Notes: generated by a model from the letters alone, not told the origin. A stretch of 64,000 bases of DNA from Hahella chejuensis KCTC 2396 (GCF_000012985.1 NC_007645.1:1302001-1366000); one strand, 5' to 3'; shown: positions 51,732-61,215, counted from the first letter of the stretch. Numbers and translations: made by a program.

Positions 51732-52898
51732 TCAAAGCAGGCGCTTTTGCCTGTCCAGCGATTTCTGACTGAGCCACTTCTCTATAGGAGCGGGCAGGCC
51801 GGGAAGTTCCTGGTCCGGATCGAACCACTGACTGTCGGATTCTCCAACGATGAACGCAAGGTCGTCGGGCCGCTCAATATCGGCTGTAGAAGCGATGACC
51901 GGCTTCAGAATCAAATGATAGTGAGAAAAGGTGTGACGGAACGGCGACGCCAGTTCATATTGCGTCAGCTGCAGACGCTTGTGCTCCTTCCAGCTTTGCA
52001 GAGCGTCCGGCAGGTCCATGTTCTTTTCGCTTTCCGGTAGCGACCAGAGCCCTCCCCAAATTCCCGTAGGTGGTCTGCGCTCCAACAGGATATGTCCGTC
52101 TTCATTTTGCAGCACCAGCACGAAGCGCTCGTGGGTGGGGATCTTCTTGCCGGCTTTGGGCGTCGGCAACTGGTCCGTCATATCCTGCGCCAGTCCCTGA
52201 CAGGTGGTCTCCATGGGACATCGAGCGCAGGCGGGTTTGCTGCGGGTGCAAAGGGTGGCTCCCAGGTCCATGATCGCCTGAGTGTAATCTGTGACGCGCT
52301 CTTCCGGTGTGTAAGCGTCCGCTAACTCCCACAGGCGGGTTTCGATTTCCCGTTTCCCCGGCCAGCCTTCTATGGCGTCATGGCGACAAAGCACGCGCTT
52401 TACGTTGCCGTCCAGAATAGGGGCGCGAATACCGAAGCCCATGGACAGAATGGCGCCGGCGGTGGAGCGACCGATACCGGGTAGCTCCTGAATTGTTTCC
52501 AGCGTGTTGGGAAACTCTCCGTTGAATTTCTCCACTATCGTCTTGGCGGCTTTATGTAAGTTGCGCGCCCGAGCGTAGTACCCCAGACCGGCCCAGTGAG
52601 ATAGCACCGTATCCTGATCCGCCTCTGCTAACGCCGCGACAGTGGGAAAGCTCTCCATGAATTTGATGAAGTAGGGGATCACCGTGCTGACCTGGGTTTG
52701 CTGCAGCATGATCTCCGATATCCATACGTGATAAGGCGTGCGTGGATCTTGCCAGGGCAGGTCATGGCGACCATGTTGGTCGAACCATGTCAGCAGGCGC
52801 GCGGCGAAGCTGTTCGTCGCGGCGGCGTCCTGAGCGTCAGTTGAATTATGGGATAGAGTAACAGGCTGTTTTTTTTGGAGATTCGACGGATTGTTCAT
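51732..52898 (-). CDS. mutY: Adenine DNA glycosylase MutY
   Basis: A 388-residue base-excision glycosylase removing A mispaired with 8-oxoG. The helix-hairpin-helix GPxx core is seen in LPGIGRSTAGAILSM, the catalytic acidic residues in SEIMLQQTQVSTVIPYF and ILDGNVKRVLCR, and the 4Fe-4S ligands in CTRSKPACARCPMETTC (C-x6-C-x2-C-x5-C). A C-terminal NUDIX-like 8-oxoG recognition domain follows. The N-terminus is about 25 residues longer than E. coli MutY; a later start is possible. Confidence 0.95.
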   Translation of the reverse strand: MNNPSNLQKKQPVTLSHNSTDAQDAAATNSFAARLLTWFDQHGRHDLPWQDPRTPYHVWISEIMLQQTQVSTVIPYFIKFMESFPTVAALAEADQDTVLSHWAGLGYYARARNLHKAAKTIVEKFNGEFPNTLETIQELPGIGRSTAGAILSMGFGIRAPILDGNVKRVLCRHDAIEGWPGKREIETRLWELADAYTPEERVTDYTQAIMDLGATLCTRSKPACARCPMETTCQGLAQDMTDQLPTPKAGKKIPTHERFVLVLQNEDGHILLERRPPTGIWGGLWSLPESEKNMDLPDALQSWKEHKRLQLTQYELASPFRHTFSHYHLILKPVIASTADIERPDDLAFIVGESDSQWFDPDQELPGLPAPIEKWLSQKSLDRQKRLL

Positions 52899-53017
52899 GT
52901 AAGTAGATAGACTTGTGACAATTAGCGTAGCAAACTATGGGCCCTGAAGGATCGATTTGTCGGGCGTACTCCGGCGGATAGCGCGTCCCGCCCGCTGTTG
53001 CAGCGGCCGCTTAGATA

Positions 53018-53094
53018 GCGCGTCCGTATATAAAGGCGCGTCAGTGTATAAAAAAGACGTGTCCGTATATAAAGACGTATCCGTATATATAGAA
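53018..53094 (+). repeat. Four tandem TATA-containing repeats
   Basis: Four imperfect 18-21 bp units, each of form xCGxGTCCGTATATAAAG, lie upstream of the SRPBCC gene: CGCGTCCGTATATAAAG, CGCGTCAGTGTATAAAA, ACGTGTCCGTATATAAAG and ACGTATCCGTATATATAG. Each contains a TATA box-like hexamer. Nothing else is seen in 52899-53187. Confidence 0.75.
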
Positions 53095-53187
53095 CAGTAC
53101 TTCGCGGAGTGTACAGGATTACGCCTGATAAACCACACCAATGAAAACCCGCCGATAATAAAGTGTGCAGTCTTAAGGAGATAGCTT

Positions 53188-53652
53188 GTGTCTGTAAACA
53201 TCACAATTGAAATCAGCCGAACCTTCGAAACATCCGCCAGTTACGACAGGGTGTTCGACTTGCTGGCCGACGTGCCGGCTTCCGTATCCCACTTTCCCAA
53301 AGTGGAGCAGTTGGTGGACCTGGGCGATAACGCCTATCGCTGGGAAATGAAGAAGATCGGCGTCGACAAGCATGCTATCCAGACTGTTTACGCCTGCCAG
53401 TACAGCGCGGACAAAGAGCGCGGCAGCATCACCTGGGCGCCTGTTAAAGGAGAAGGCAACAGCGAAGTGCAGGGCTCCTGGTCCGTAGTGGACAAAGGCG
53501 GTCGCGTGGAAGTGCGCTTTCAGACAAAGGGCTCACTGACTTTACCTCTGCCGAGCCTCCTGAAACTGGCCATCAGCCCCGTGGTTAAACACGAGTTCAA
53601 CTCTCTGGTCGATGTTTATATGGACAACCTGCAAAAAGAATTCGCCTCCTGA
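53188..53652 (+). CDS. SRPBCC (START-like) family protein
   Basis: A 154-residue protein with the helix-grip fold pattern of polyketide-cyclase/START-like proteins: an N-terminal strand (ITIEISRTFETSASYDRVFD), a beta-sheet core (GSITWAPVKGEGNSEVQGSW) and a long C-terminal helix (VVKHEFNSLVDVYMDNLQKE). GTG start with AAGGAG 8 nt upstream. Probably binds a hydrophobic ligand; ligand unknown. Preceded by the TATA repeats. Confidence 0.8.
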   Translation: MSVNITIEISRTFETSASYDRVFDLLADVPASVSHFPKVEQLVDLGDNAYRWEMKKIGVDKHAIQTVYACQYSADKERGSITWAPVKGEGNSEVQGSWSVVDKGGRVEVRFQTKGSLTLPLPSLLKLAISPVVKHEFNSLVDVYMDNLQKEFAS

Positions 53653-53767
53653 TTTCTAAGCGTAGGCAGCCGGACCGGGCGGATTATCCGCGACGGTCCC
53701 CGGCGCTGTAGGCTAAGCGGAGATTACACGCTATAATGCGCGTTTTCTGCATTGGCTGGAGTAACGC

Positions 53768-54361
53768 ATGGCGGAGCGCAAGGCGGAAGTCACCCGCAAT
53801 ACGCTGGAAACCCAAATCACCTGCAAGATTAACCTCGACGGCAGCGGTCAGGCCCGTTTCGAAACCGGCGTGCCGTTTCTTGACCATATGCTGGACCAAG
53901 TCGCCAGACACGGTCTGATCGATATGGACATCGTCGCCAAAGGCGATCTGCATATCGACGCTCACCACACCGTTGAAGATATCGGCATTACATTAGGTCA
54001 GGCTGTCGCCAAAGCCCTTGGCGATAAGAAAGGCATCCGCCGTTACGGCCATTCCTACGTTCCCCTGGATGAAGCCCTGTCCCGCGTGGTGATCGACTTC
54101 TCCGGCCGTCCCGGTCTGGAAATGCACGTCGAGTTCACCCGCTCCATGATTGGCCAGTTCGATGTCGACTTGTTCTACGAATTCTTCCAGGGCTTTGTGA
54201 ACCACGCGCAGGTAACCCTGCATATCGATAACCTGCGTGGACGCAATTCTCACCACCAGATTGAAACAGTGTTTAAAGCTTTCGGCCGCGCTCTGCGCAT
54301 GGCGCTGGAGCTGGACCCTCGTATGGCCGGCATTATGCCGTCCACCAAGGGCGCGCTGTAA
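53768..54361 (+). CDS. hisB: Imidazoleglycerol-phosphate dehydratase
   Basis: A 197-residue monofunctional HisB catalysing the sixth step of histidine synthesis. The Mn-binding His/Glu blocks are all present: [29 protein letters not shown] and RNSHHQIE. Length matches the stand-alone enzyme; no HisB-type phosphatase domain is fused. First gene of hisB-hisH-hisA-hisF, with a terminator-like hairpin before hisH. Confidence 0.97.
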   Translation: MAERKAEVTRNTLETQITCKINLDGSGQARFETGVPFLDHMLDQVARHGLIDMDIVAKGDLHIDAHHTVEDIGITLGQAVAKALGDKKGIRRYGHSYVPLDEALSRVVIDFSGRPGLEMHVEFTRSMIGQFDVDLFYEFFQGFVNHAQVTLHIDNLRGRNSHHQIETVFKAFGRALRMALELDPRMAGIMPSTKGAL

Positions 54362-54373
54362 CTCCGTAACCCG

Positions 54374-54400
54374 AGGCCGTCTATGAAAGCGGCCTTTTTT
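54374..54400 (+). terminator. Intrinsic terminator between hisB and hisH
   Basis: AGGCCG (54374-54379) and CGGCCT (54390-54395) form a stem followed by TTTTTT, 13 nt past the hisB stop. It should reduce read-through into hisH unless hisH has its own promoter. Confidence 0.65.
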
Positions 54401-54437
54401 ACGTTTAGCGAATAAAACAGGAACGGTCATACCAAGC

Positions 54438-55082
54438 ATGAATACGATCGCGGTCATTGATTATGGAATGGGTAATCTGCACTCAGTGTCGAAGGCGTTG
54501 CAGCATGTGGCTCCGGATGCGAGGGTGTTGGTGACCGCCGACCCGAAGATCATCGCTGAAGCGGATCGCGTACTGGTGCCCGGCGTGGGCGCAATGCGTG
54601 ATTGCATGGGCGAAATCGTGCGCCTTGGCTTCGACAGGATTATCCTCGACGCAGTCGCTTCCGGCCGTCCTATGTTGGGCGTTTGCGTCGGGATGCAGGT
54701 GTTGTTGCAGCGCAGCGAAGAAAACAACGGCGTCGACTGCCTTAAAGTTTTCCCCGGCGACGTGAAGTTCTTTGGCTATGACCTGACCGAGAACGGCGAA
54801 CGCCTGAAAGTGCCGCACATGGGTTGGAACGAAGTCAAACAAACCGTTGATCACCCCATGTGGGACGGCATTGCCGACAACGACCGCTTCTACTTCGTAC
54901 ATTCTTATTACGCAGCGGGTGATCACCCCGAAGTTGTCGCGGGAACCTGCCGTTACGGCGTGGACTTCGCCGCCGCCATCGCCCGCGACAATATCTTCGC
55001 GGCGCAGTTTCACCCCGAGAAAAGTCAGCATGCCGGGTTGCAGTTGCTGAAGAACTTTACCCGTTGGAACGGCCGTCCCTGA
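54438..55082 (+). CDS. hisH: Imidazole glycerol phosphate synthase, glutaminase subunit
   Basis: A 214-residue class-I glutamine amidotransferase that feeds ammonia to HisF. The nucleophile is Cys83 in GVCVGMQ, and the His/Glu pair is in FHPEKSQ. The oxyanion region PGVGAM is also visible. It partners HisF, encoded two genes downstream. Confidence 0.97.
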   Translation: MNTIAVIDYGMGNLHSVSKALQHVAPDARVLVTADPKIIAEADRVLVPGVGAMRDCMGEIVRLGFDRIILDAVASGRPMLGVCVGMQVLLQRSEENNGVDCLKVFPGDVKFFGYDLTENGERLKVPHMGWNEVKQTVDHPMWDGIADNDRFYFVHSYYAAGDHPEVVAGTCRYGVDFAAAIARDNIFAAQFHPEKSQHAGLQLLKNFTRWNGRP

Positions 55083-55135
55083 TCGTGGCGGTCGTAAACT
55101 CCCATAGCCAGACATCCGAACGACTGAGAACCACA

Positions 55136-55870
55136 ATGCTTATAATCCCCGCGATAGACTTGAAAGATGGTAAGTGCGTGCGCCTGAAGCAGGGCCGCAT
55201 GGACGACTCCACCGTATTCTCCGATGATCCCGTTTCCATGGCCGCGCAATGGGTCGACGCAGGCGCTCGCAGGCTGCATCTGGTGGATTTGAACGGCGCT
55301 TTCGCCGGCAAACCGGTGAACGGTGAAATCGTCTCCGCCATCGCCAAAGCCTACCCGGACCTGCCTATTCAGATCGGCGGCGGCATTCGCGAACTGGACA
55401 TCATCGAGCAGTATCTGGATGCGGGCGTGAAGTACGTCATTATCGGCACCAAAGCGGTAAAAGAGCCGGCTTTCGTAGAAGAAGCCTGTCGCGCTTTCCC
55501 GGGCGCGGTCATTGTCGGCATTGACGCCAAAGACGGCATGGTCGCGACGGAAGGCTGGGCGGAAGTCAGCTCCGTCAGCGCGGTGGATCTGGCGAAACAG
55601 TTTCGCGACGCGGGCGTTTCCTCCATCGTTTACACAGACATCGCCCGCGACGGCATGATGCAGGGCGTAAACGTGGAAGCTACTGCGGCGCTGGCGAGGG
55701 AATCCGGTTTGCCGGTTATCGCTTCTGGCGGCGTCACCAACATGGACGATATTCGTCGTCTGGCGACCGTGGCGGACAGCGGCGTTATCGGCGCAATCAC
55801 CGGACGCGCTATTTATGAAGGCGCGCTGGATCTGCGCGAAGCGCAAACGTACTGCGACTCCATCGCCTGA
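55136..55870 (+). CDS. hisA: ProFAR isomerase HisA
   Basis: A 244-residue beta/alpha-barrel isomerase of histidine synthesis. Start ATG at 55136 ([20 protein letters not shown]) is set by the conserved N-terminus; the frame begins 24 codons earlier. The catalytic Asp8 (AIDLKDG) and the barrel's second-half Asp (YTDIARDGM) are present. Sequence repeats between the half-barrels are visible, as in HisF. Confidence 0.97.
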
Positions 55871-55932
55871 CCGGCGCAGGAAGGCCAAACAACTCACGAA
55901 CACCCGTATCAGACAGACACATAGGTAACAAC

Positions 55933-56706
55933 ATGGGCTTGGCGAAACGCATTATTCCTTGCTTGGACGTAGATAAAGGAAGAGTGGTCAAAGGCGTTCA
56001 GTTTGTGGACATCCGCGACGCAGGCGACCCAGTGGAAGTGGCGAAGCGCTACGACGAGCAGGGCGCGGATGAGATCACATTCCTGGACATCACCGCCAGC
56101 CATGAAGGTCGCGACACCACCGTGCATACGGTGGAGCGCATGGCCAGCCAAGTGTTTATCCCGCTGACTGTCGGCGGCGGCATACGCAAGCTGGAGGATA
56201 TCCGCACTATGCTGAACGCTGGCGCGGATAAAGTCAGCATCAATACCGCCGCAGTATTCACGCCGGAATTCGTGGGTGAAGCGGCCGCCAGGTTCGGCAG
56301 CCAGTGCATCGTAGTGGCGATCGACGCCAAGAAAGTATCCGCTCCCGGCGAAGAAGAGCGTTGGGAGATATTCACCCATGGCGGCCGTAAACCAACCGGT
56401 TTGGACGCCATTGTCTGGGCGCGGAAAATGGTGGAGTTCGGCGCAGGCGAAATCCTGCTGACCAGCATGGACCGCGACGGCGCCAAAAACGGTTTTGACC
56501 TGGCGCTAACTCGCGCCGTCAGCGACGCCGTGTCTGTGCCTGTAATTGCCTCCGGCGGCGTAGGCAACCTGCAACACCTGGTCGATGGCGTAAAAGAAGG
56601 CGGCGCTGACGCCGTGCTGGCCGCCAGCATTTTCCACTTCGGCGAATACAGCATCCCTGAGGCCAAAGCGTTTATGGCCAAGCAGGGCGTTGAAGTGCGC
56701 ATCTGA
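55933..56706 (+). CDS. hisF: Imidazole glycerol phosphate synthase, cyclase subunit
   Basis: A 257-residue beta/alpha-barrel cyclase forming imidazole glycerol phosphate and AICAR with HisH. Diagnostic segments are [20 protein letters not shown] (catalytic Asp11), [11 protein letters not shown], and [14 protein letters not shown] (second catalytic Asp). hisG, hisD and hisC are not nearby, as in Pseudomonas-like genomes. Confidence 0.97.
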
Positions 56707-56811
56707 TTCTCGCTGACGTATTCTTGCGCGACCACTGAACCGCAAAGCTAAAGTAAAGGTAAAGTGTCGCGCTTTGAAGAGCGGGTATATACTTTTTTAG
56801 GAATAGCTCCT

Positions 56812-56841
56812 GGCCTGTTGAAGCTGACGCGTGAACAGGCC
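56812..56841 (+). terminator. Possible hairpin after the his genes
   Basis: GGCCTGTT (56812-56819) pairs with AACAGGCC (56834-56841) across a 14-nt loop; no T tract. Low confidence as a terminator. Confidence 0.3.
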
Positions 56842-56872
56842 CTGCTTCGGCATTTCCTGAACAGGTTTATAT

Positions 56873-57364
56873 ATGCTCGACGTTGTCCCCGGAGAAAATG
56901 CCGCCTGCGCCCGGCTGATCCTGCAACCCAATAATTCCGCAGGCTGGAAAGGCAATCGCATCTTTCTCTTCACTGTCGGTGGCGTCGCTCTGACTATTTC
57001 CATTGCGTTCTCTTTCTTCGGCGCGCTTCCCATCTTGGCGTTCTGTGGCCTGGAGCTGGCGCTTCTGGCCGGCATGCTGCGAATGGTCAGCAAACGCTGC
57101 GCTTCGCAGGAAGTTATCCTTATTACCCCTCTGGAAGTCTGTATTGAAAAAGGCATGGCGCAGCCTGAGCGCACCTGGACTTTTCCTCGTTGGTACACGC
57201 GCATCATACTGGTGGAAGGCGGCCGTAACGGTCACATTTGCGTGATGATTGCCTGTAAGGGAGAAGAGGTGGAAATCGGGGCCTGGCTGGCGGAAGGGGA
57301 TAGAAAAGCCTTGATCGCCACTTTGCGTTCGTTGGTGGCGCATTACCAGCATTTATATCGCTGA
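56873..57364 (+). CDS. DUF2244 family membrane protein
   Basis: A 163-residue protein with two adjacent membrane segments (about residues 27-46 and 48-66) followed by a soluble C-terminal domain (WTFPRWYTRIILVEGGR... GAWLAEGDRKALIATLR). This is the DUF2244 layout. Function unknown; relatives occur near cytochrome oxidase genes, but not here. Repeat copy 3 starts 5 nt after its stop. Confidence 0.8.
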   Translation: MLDVVPGENAACARLILQPNNSAGWKGNRIFLFTVGGVALTISIAFSFFGALPILAFCGLELALLAGMLRMVSKRCASQEVILITPLEVCIEKGMAQPERTWTFPRWYTRIILVEGGRNGHICVMIACKGEEVEIGAWLAEGDRKALIATLRSLVAHYQHLYR

Positions 57365-57369
57365 ATTGT

Positions 57370-57516
57370 ATTAATATGGCAATGATATTGGCATGTTAAT
57401 AATCAGGCGCATGGAAGCGCCTGCGCGGCGTTAGTCGCGGGAGACAGGACTTGCCATGTGCAGGCCCTGTCGTTTCAGACAAATAGAAGGAAGCTATTTG
57501 TCTGCCTGATTAATAG
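57370..57516 (+). repeat. Multi-hairpin repeat element, copy 3
   Basis: A 147-bp copy of the element at 23433 and 38006. Its second hairpin has CGCGGC/GTCGCG, a G-T pair replacing G-C. Its last hairpin is the longest, with 11-bp arms CAGACAAATAG/CTATTTGTCTG and loop AAGGAAG. Confidence 0.85.
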
Positions 57517-57556
57517 ATACCTGGCCTAAGCGGGCTCTATCAACAAATAAGCGGGT

Positions 57557-58477
57557 TTAATTGACGCTTTTCTTTGGTTCGTCGTCGTTGCCCTTGCGAC
57601 GTTCCGCCAGAATGGTCGGCGGTGTGGTCTGAAACATGTCCTGAGCGTTATTGCGAATCGCCCACAAACCTTTAATGGTGGCGATGGCGACGCCTTGCTC
57701 TCCTAACGACGGCAGTACTTTTTCCAGGTATTCAATGGTCTCCCTGTGAGGATGACCGATGGCGATGGCGGTGCCTTTCTTGCGGGCGATATCCAGCAGG
57801 CGTTTGAACTGAAAGTCGATCGCTTTGGTGGTGATGACGTGATCCAGAAATACGTCCCGGTTCAGTGTGGGAATAGCGTGATTGGCCGCCACGGCGTGTG
57901 CGACGGAAGACGCGGTGGTGCGGCTGTCGACGAAGTAAAGCGGATAGCCCTGTAACTCGCCCATCACCAGATTCATGGCGGCGCGGTTCTGCGTCAGGGC
58001 GCTGCCCATGTGGTTATTGACGCCGCTGACATAGGGGATCGCCTTTATCGCCTGCCGGAAGGTCGCCACCATGTTCTGACTGCTCATGTCGCTGGTCAGG
58101 CCGCTGGCGCCAAGTGGAATTCGCTTCACGTTCTCCATTGGGATATGCAGCATGATTTCCTTACCGGCGGCGTAAGCCAGCCTGGCCTGGGAATTAGTGT
58201 GGGGGCGAAAAGGCAGGAATGACAACGTCAGCGGAGCGGGGATGCGTATGGCGCGCTCGCCCATGTTCTGATAGTTGCCCATATCGTCAATGATGATGGC
58301 GATGGTGGGGGGATGATCTTCCCCGGCGCCGGTCGAGTTAATGATCGCGGGCGTCACCGCCGCCTGCGCGGGCTCGGCGATGGCGGATTCCTCCGCATTC
58401 GCCGCTGTGTGCGTCAAGAACAAGAGAAGGCCGGCCCTGACGCCGGCGCGGAGTAGGTTGGTTAGCAAAGGCCTCAA
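57557..58477 (-). CDS. yibQ: Divergent polysaccharide deacetylase (YibQ type)
   Basis: A 306-residue exported protein with a signal peptide (about 1-28) and a divergent polysaccharide-deacetylase barrel (PTIAIIIDDMGNYQNMGERA, LTLSFLPFRPHT, GKEIMLHIPMEN, GVNNHMGSALT, FVDSRTTASSVAH, AIGHPHRET). Metal-site Asp/His residues are partly kept. It is the last gene of the gpmI-envC-ctpA-yibQ run, 5 nt after ctpA, so probably linked to cell-wall remodelling. Confidence 0.88.
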   Translation of the reverse strand: MRPLLTNLLRAGVRAGLLLFLTHTAANAEESAIAEPAQAAVTPAIINSTGAGEDHPPTIAIIIDDMGNYQNMGERAIRIPAPLTLSFLPFRPHTNSQARLAYAAGKEIMLHIPMENVKRIPLGASGLTSDMSSQNMVATFRQAIKAIPYVSGVNNHMGSALTQNRAAMNLVMGELQGYPLYFVDSRTTASSVAHAVAANHAIPTLNRDVFLDHVITTKAIDFQFKRLLDIARKKGTAIAIGHPHRETIEYLEKVLPSLGEQGVAIATIKGLWAIRNNAQDMFQTTPPTILAERRKGNDDEPKKSVN

Positions 58478-58482
58478 ACAGT

Positions 58483-59835
58483 TCAGCCTTTCGCGGACGC
58501 CTTCATGATGGAGAGGCCTTTCAGCAGGTTGAGCGCTTCACGTAACTGGAAGTCTTTTGCAATGATTTCCTGCACACTGCTATCGCGCTTGGAGGACTTG
58601 CCGTCACCTTCGCCGTTCTCGTTGGTCAAATGGCCGGAGAGGTCAGCCTCTTTGAAGAATGGCTGAGTTTCCTCTTCGGTAATCTGAGCGCGTTGCACCT
58701 GAATGTCAGGCACGATGCCAAGAGCCTGAATCGAGCGGCCGCTCGGCGTGTAGTAACGCGCAGTGGTCAACTTAAGGCCGTACTCTTCGTCCAGCGGCAG
58801 GACAGTCTGTACACTGCCCTTACCAAAACTTTCAGTGCCCAGGATGATGGCGCGATGATGATCCTGTAAGGCGCCCGCGACGATTTCCGAGGCGGACGCG
58901 GAACCGCCGTTGATCAGCACGACCATCGGCGCGCCGGCGATTTCATCGCCAGGGGTAGCGGTAAAGCGCAGTTTGGAGCTTTTAATACGCCCGTCAGTGT
59001 AAACAATCAGGCCTTCATCCAGCAGTGAATCCGCCACATCGACCGCAGCCTGTAGAACGCCGCCGGGGTTGTTACGCAGATCCAGAATCACGCCTTTCAG
59101 GCCTTGCGGCGAGGCGTCTTTCAGTTTGTTGATCGCTTTAGTGAAATCAGAGCCGGTTTGCGCCTGGAACTGAGTGATGCGGATGTAGCCGTAACCTTTG
59201 TCCAGGTTCATGGTTTTCACGCTGGCGACGCGAATGACGTCGCGCAACACTTCCAGCTCTACAGGGCTGTTTTCGCCTTTCTTCACCAAGGTCAGTTTGA
59301 TCGGGGTGCCGGGCTTGCCGCGCATCATATTGACGGCGTCTTCCAGCGTCATGCCTTTCACGGTTTTGTTATCGAGCTTGATGATCAGGTCGCCGGCGCC
59401 GATGCCCGCCTTCTGGGCGGGAGTATCGTCGATAGGCGTGATGACCTTGATAAAGCCGTCTTCCAGGCCGACTTCAATGCCGAGACCGCCGAATTCTCCG
59501 GAGGTGGATTCCTGCAAGTCTTCAAACGCGCTGGGCTCCAGATAGGCGGAGTGAGGGTCGAGCCCGGACAGCATACCGCGAATGGCGTTGTTCAGCAGGG
59601 TAGTGTCGTCCACGTCTTCCACGTAGGCGCGTTTGATGCGATCAAACACTTCTGCGAATTTACGCAGATCGTCCAGAGGCAGGCTGCCGCGCTCAGCAGT
59701 GGCCGCGTCTGTTACGCTGACGTCGTCGATAGGCGTCTCGGGTTCCTGCAGGAGGTCGTCAGCCCAGCCATGTGGGGCAACGGCGAGAGAGAGAATGATT
59801 CCGGATAGCGCATTTCGAGTAAATTTTGACAACAT
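58483..59835 (-). CDS. ctpA: S41 carboxyl-terminal processing peptidase
   Basis: A 450-residue periplasmic protease. Signal peptide about 1-25; PDZ domain about 95-175 (EFGGLGIEVGLEDGFIKVIT); catalytic Ser in GGSASASEIVAGAL and Lys in GTESFGKGSVQTVL, forming the Ser-Lys dyad. Similar enzymes, with a TPR adaptor, degrade peptidoglycan hydrolases. Located between envC and yibQ, both envelope genes, which supports a cell-wall role. Confidence 0.92.
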   Translation of the reverse strand: MLSKFTRNALSGIILSLAVAPHGWADDLLQEPETPIDDVSVTDAATAERGSLPLDDLRKFAEVFDRIKRAYVEDVDDTTLLNNAIRGMLSGLDPHSAYLEPSAFEDLQESTSGEFGGLGIEVGLEDGFIKVITPIDDTPAQKAGIGAGDLIIKLDNKTVKGMTLEDAVNMMRGKPGTPIKLTLVKKGENSPVELEVLRDVIRVASVKTMNLDKGYGYIRITQFQAQTGSDFTKAINKLKDASPQGLKGVILDLRNNPGGVLQAAVDVADSLLDEGLIVYTDGRIKSSKLRFTATPGDEIAGAPMVVLINGGSASASEIVAGALQDHHRAIILGTESFGKGSVQTVLPLDEEYGLKLTTARYYTPSGRSIQALGIVPDIQVQRAQITEEETQPFFKEADLSGHLTNENGEGDGKSSKRDSSVQEIIAKDFQLREALNLLKGLSIMKASAKG

Positions 59836-59857
59836 ATTAAATTCCCTGCATTCACCT

Positions 59858-61018
59858 TTATTTCTTGAACCATCGAAGAGGGTCGTCAGGCTTGCCGTTA
59901 TGCCTTATTTCAAAGTATAGCCCGGTTTCGGACTGGCCTCCGCTGCTGCCGGCGCTGGCGACGGTCTCGCCGCTGCGAACCCAATCGCCGGTATCCTTGA
60001 GTAAAGCTTGATTGTAGCCGTACAGGCTCATATAGCCATCGCCATGATCAATGATCATTAACAGGCCGAACCCTCGCAGCCAATCCGCAAACACGACGCG
60101 TCCGTGATGCACGGCGGAAACAGGGGTGTTCAGTGGGGTTTGGAAAAATACCCCGGACGGTCTGAAACCACCGCCGGATTGTCCGTGAAGCTGCTGCAAT
60201 GCGCCCTTCGTAGGTTTGGGTAATTTAGCACGGAGTTTGGAGAAAGGCACAGAGTCTTGAGTTAACTCTAAGTTAGATATGGCCTTTTCCACTTCCTTGA
60301 CCAGCGTTTCCAGTTGCTTCTGGTTTTTCTGCATGCGGGTCAGTTCGTTTTGCTTGTAATTGAGGCTGGAGTTGAGCTTGGTCAGCGTCGCTTCCCGCTC
60401 TTTGCGTTGAGATTCGAGGGTTTCCTTGCTGCGGGCCAGGGTGTTGCGCGACTCCAGCAAGGCCTGATTGCGCTTGAGAATTTCTGCGCGGGTTTGCTTC
60501 AGTTCATCGATGGTCTGGCGATATTTTTCGATGTGCTCGCCGCGAGCCAGATTCAGATAATCGTAGTACGCCAGCATTCTTTGCAGGGTGGTGGGGTCCT
60601 CCGCATTGAGCAGCAGTTTTACGCCTTGCTCGCGGCCCATGCCGTAAGCGGCTTGAATCTGCCTGGCGAGCAACCCTTTCTGTTGGGAGAGCGAGGCCAG
60701 ATGCTCTTTCTCTTTATCCTCCAGCTCATCGACCTGCTTCTCAGTATCGTTGATGGAGGTTTGGATTTTATTGATTTCCCTGACTTTATCCTGGATTTTT
60801 TCCTCAGTGGCGCGCAGATCTTTTTCCAGATCGCTCTGCTCGCCCTGGGCGTCATGAATCCAGTCTTTCAATTTGCTGATATCGCGCTTGAGTTCTTTCA
60901 GCTTCTTTTCATGGTCGCCCTGATCCTGCCACCCGGTGTCAGCCCTGAGGTTCTCGGCGGCCGCGGGCGCAAGCATCAGAACTGCGATAACGTAGAGGAC
61001 GATACGGCTAAGCTGCAT
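59858..61018 (-). CDS. envC: Murein hydrolase activator EnvC
   Basis: A 386-residue periplasmic protein. Signal peptide about 1-21, long coiled coil from about 32 to 255, then a LytM (M23) domain. The domain lacks the metal-binding residues of active M23 enzymes (RPSGVFFQTPLNTPV in place of the H...D block; YFEIRH at the end), as expected for EnvC, which activates AmiA/AmiB at the division septum. It lies between gpmI and ctpA, 22 nt from the latter. Confidence 0.93.
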   Translation of the reverse strand: MQLSRIVLYVIAVLMLAPAAAENLRADTGWQDQGDHEKKLKELKRDISKLKDWIHDAQGEQSDLEKDLRATEEKIQDKVREINKIQTSINDTEKQVDELEDKEKEHLASLSQQKGLLARQIQAAYGMGREQGVKLLLNAEDPTTLQRMLAYYDYLNLARGEHIEKYRQTIDELKQTRAEILKRNQALLESRNTLARSKETLESQRKEREATLTKLNSSLNYKQNELTRMQKNQKQLETLVKEVEKAISNLELTQDSVPFSKLRAKLPKPTKGALQQLHGQSGGGFRPSGVFFQTPLNTPVSAVHHGRVVFADWLRGFGLLMIIDHGDGYMSLYGYNQALLKDTGDWVRSGETVASAGSSGGQSETGLYFEIRHNGKPDDPLRWFKK

Positions 61019-61168
61019 GCGATCGGTATGAAAATTCTTTTATTAATAGTTATGTACGCCTCTGATAAGGGGAGGCTCCGGGATTTGGCCCCGGCAAGTA
61101 TAGAGGAGTTTCGGTCTGCGGCGCAAAACCCGGAAGGAAGGTTGGAGAGGTCAGCGGCCGAAGCAAGA

Positions 61169-61197
61169 GCGGGAGAACCGGTCGACTGTTCTCCCGC
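61169..61197 (-). terminator. Hairpin downstream of gpmI
   Basis: Perfect 10-bp arms GCGGGAGAAC (61169-61178) and GTTCTCCCGC (61188-61197), 19 nt past the gpmI stop and upstream of envC. It may attenuate transcription between the two genes. Confidence 0.55.
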
Positions 61198-61215
61198 TTG
61201 CGAATAAGGCGGGAA

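Noticed and set aside
53005..53095. Tandem repeats as a possible CRISPR array
   Set aside because: Units are directly adjacent with no spacers; no array with regular unique spacers was noticed in the window and no cas genes are present.
52935..53204. Reverse ORF with repeated YTDTSLYTDTS peptide
   Set aside because: The peptide repeat is only the translation of the TATA-type DNA repeat upstream of the SRPBCC gene; no ribosome site or homologous pattern.
55025..55903. 292-codon reverse frame opposite hisA
   Set aside because: HisA is unmistakable on the forward strand; the antisense frame is His/Arg-rich shadow sequence.
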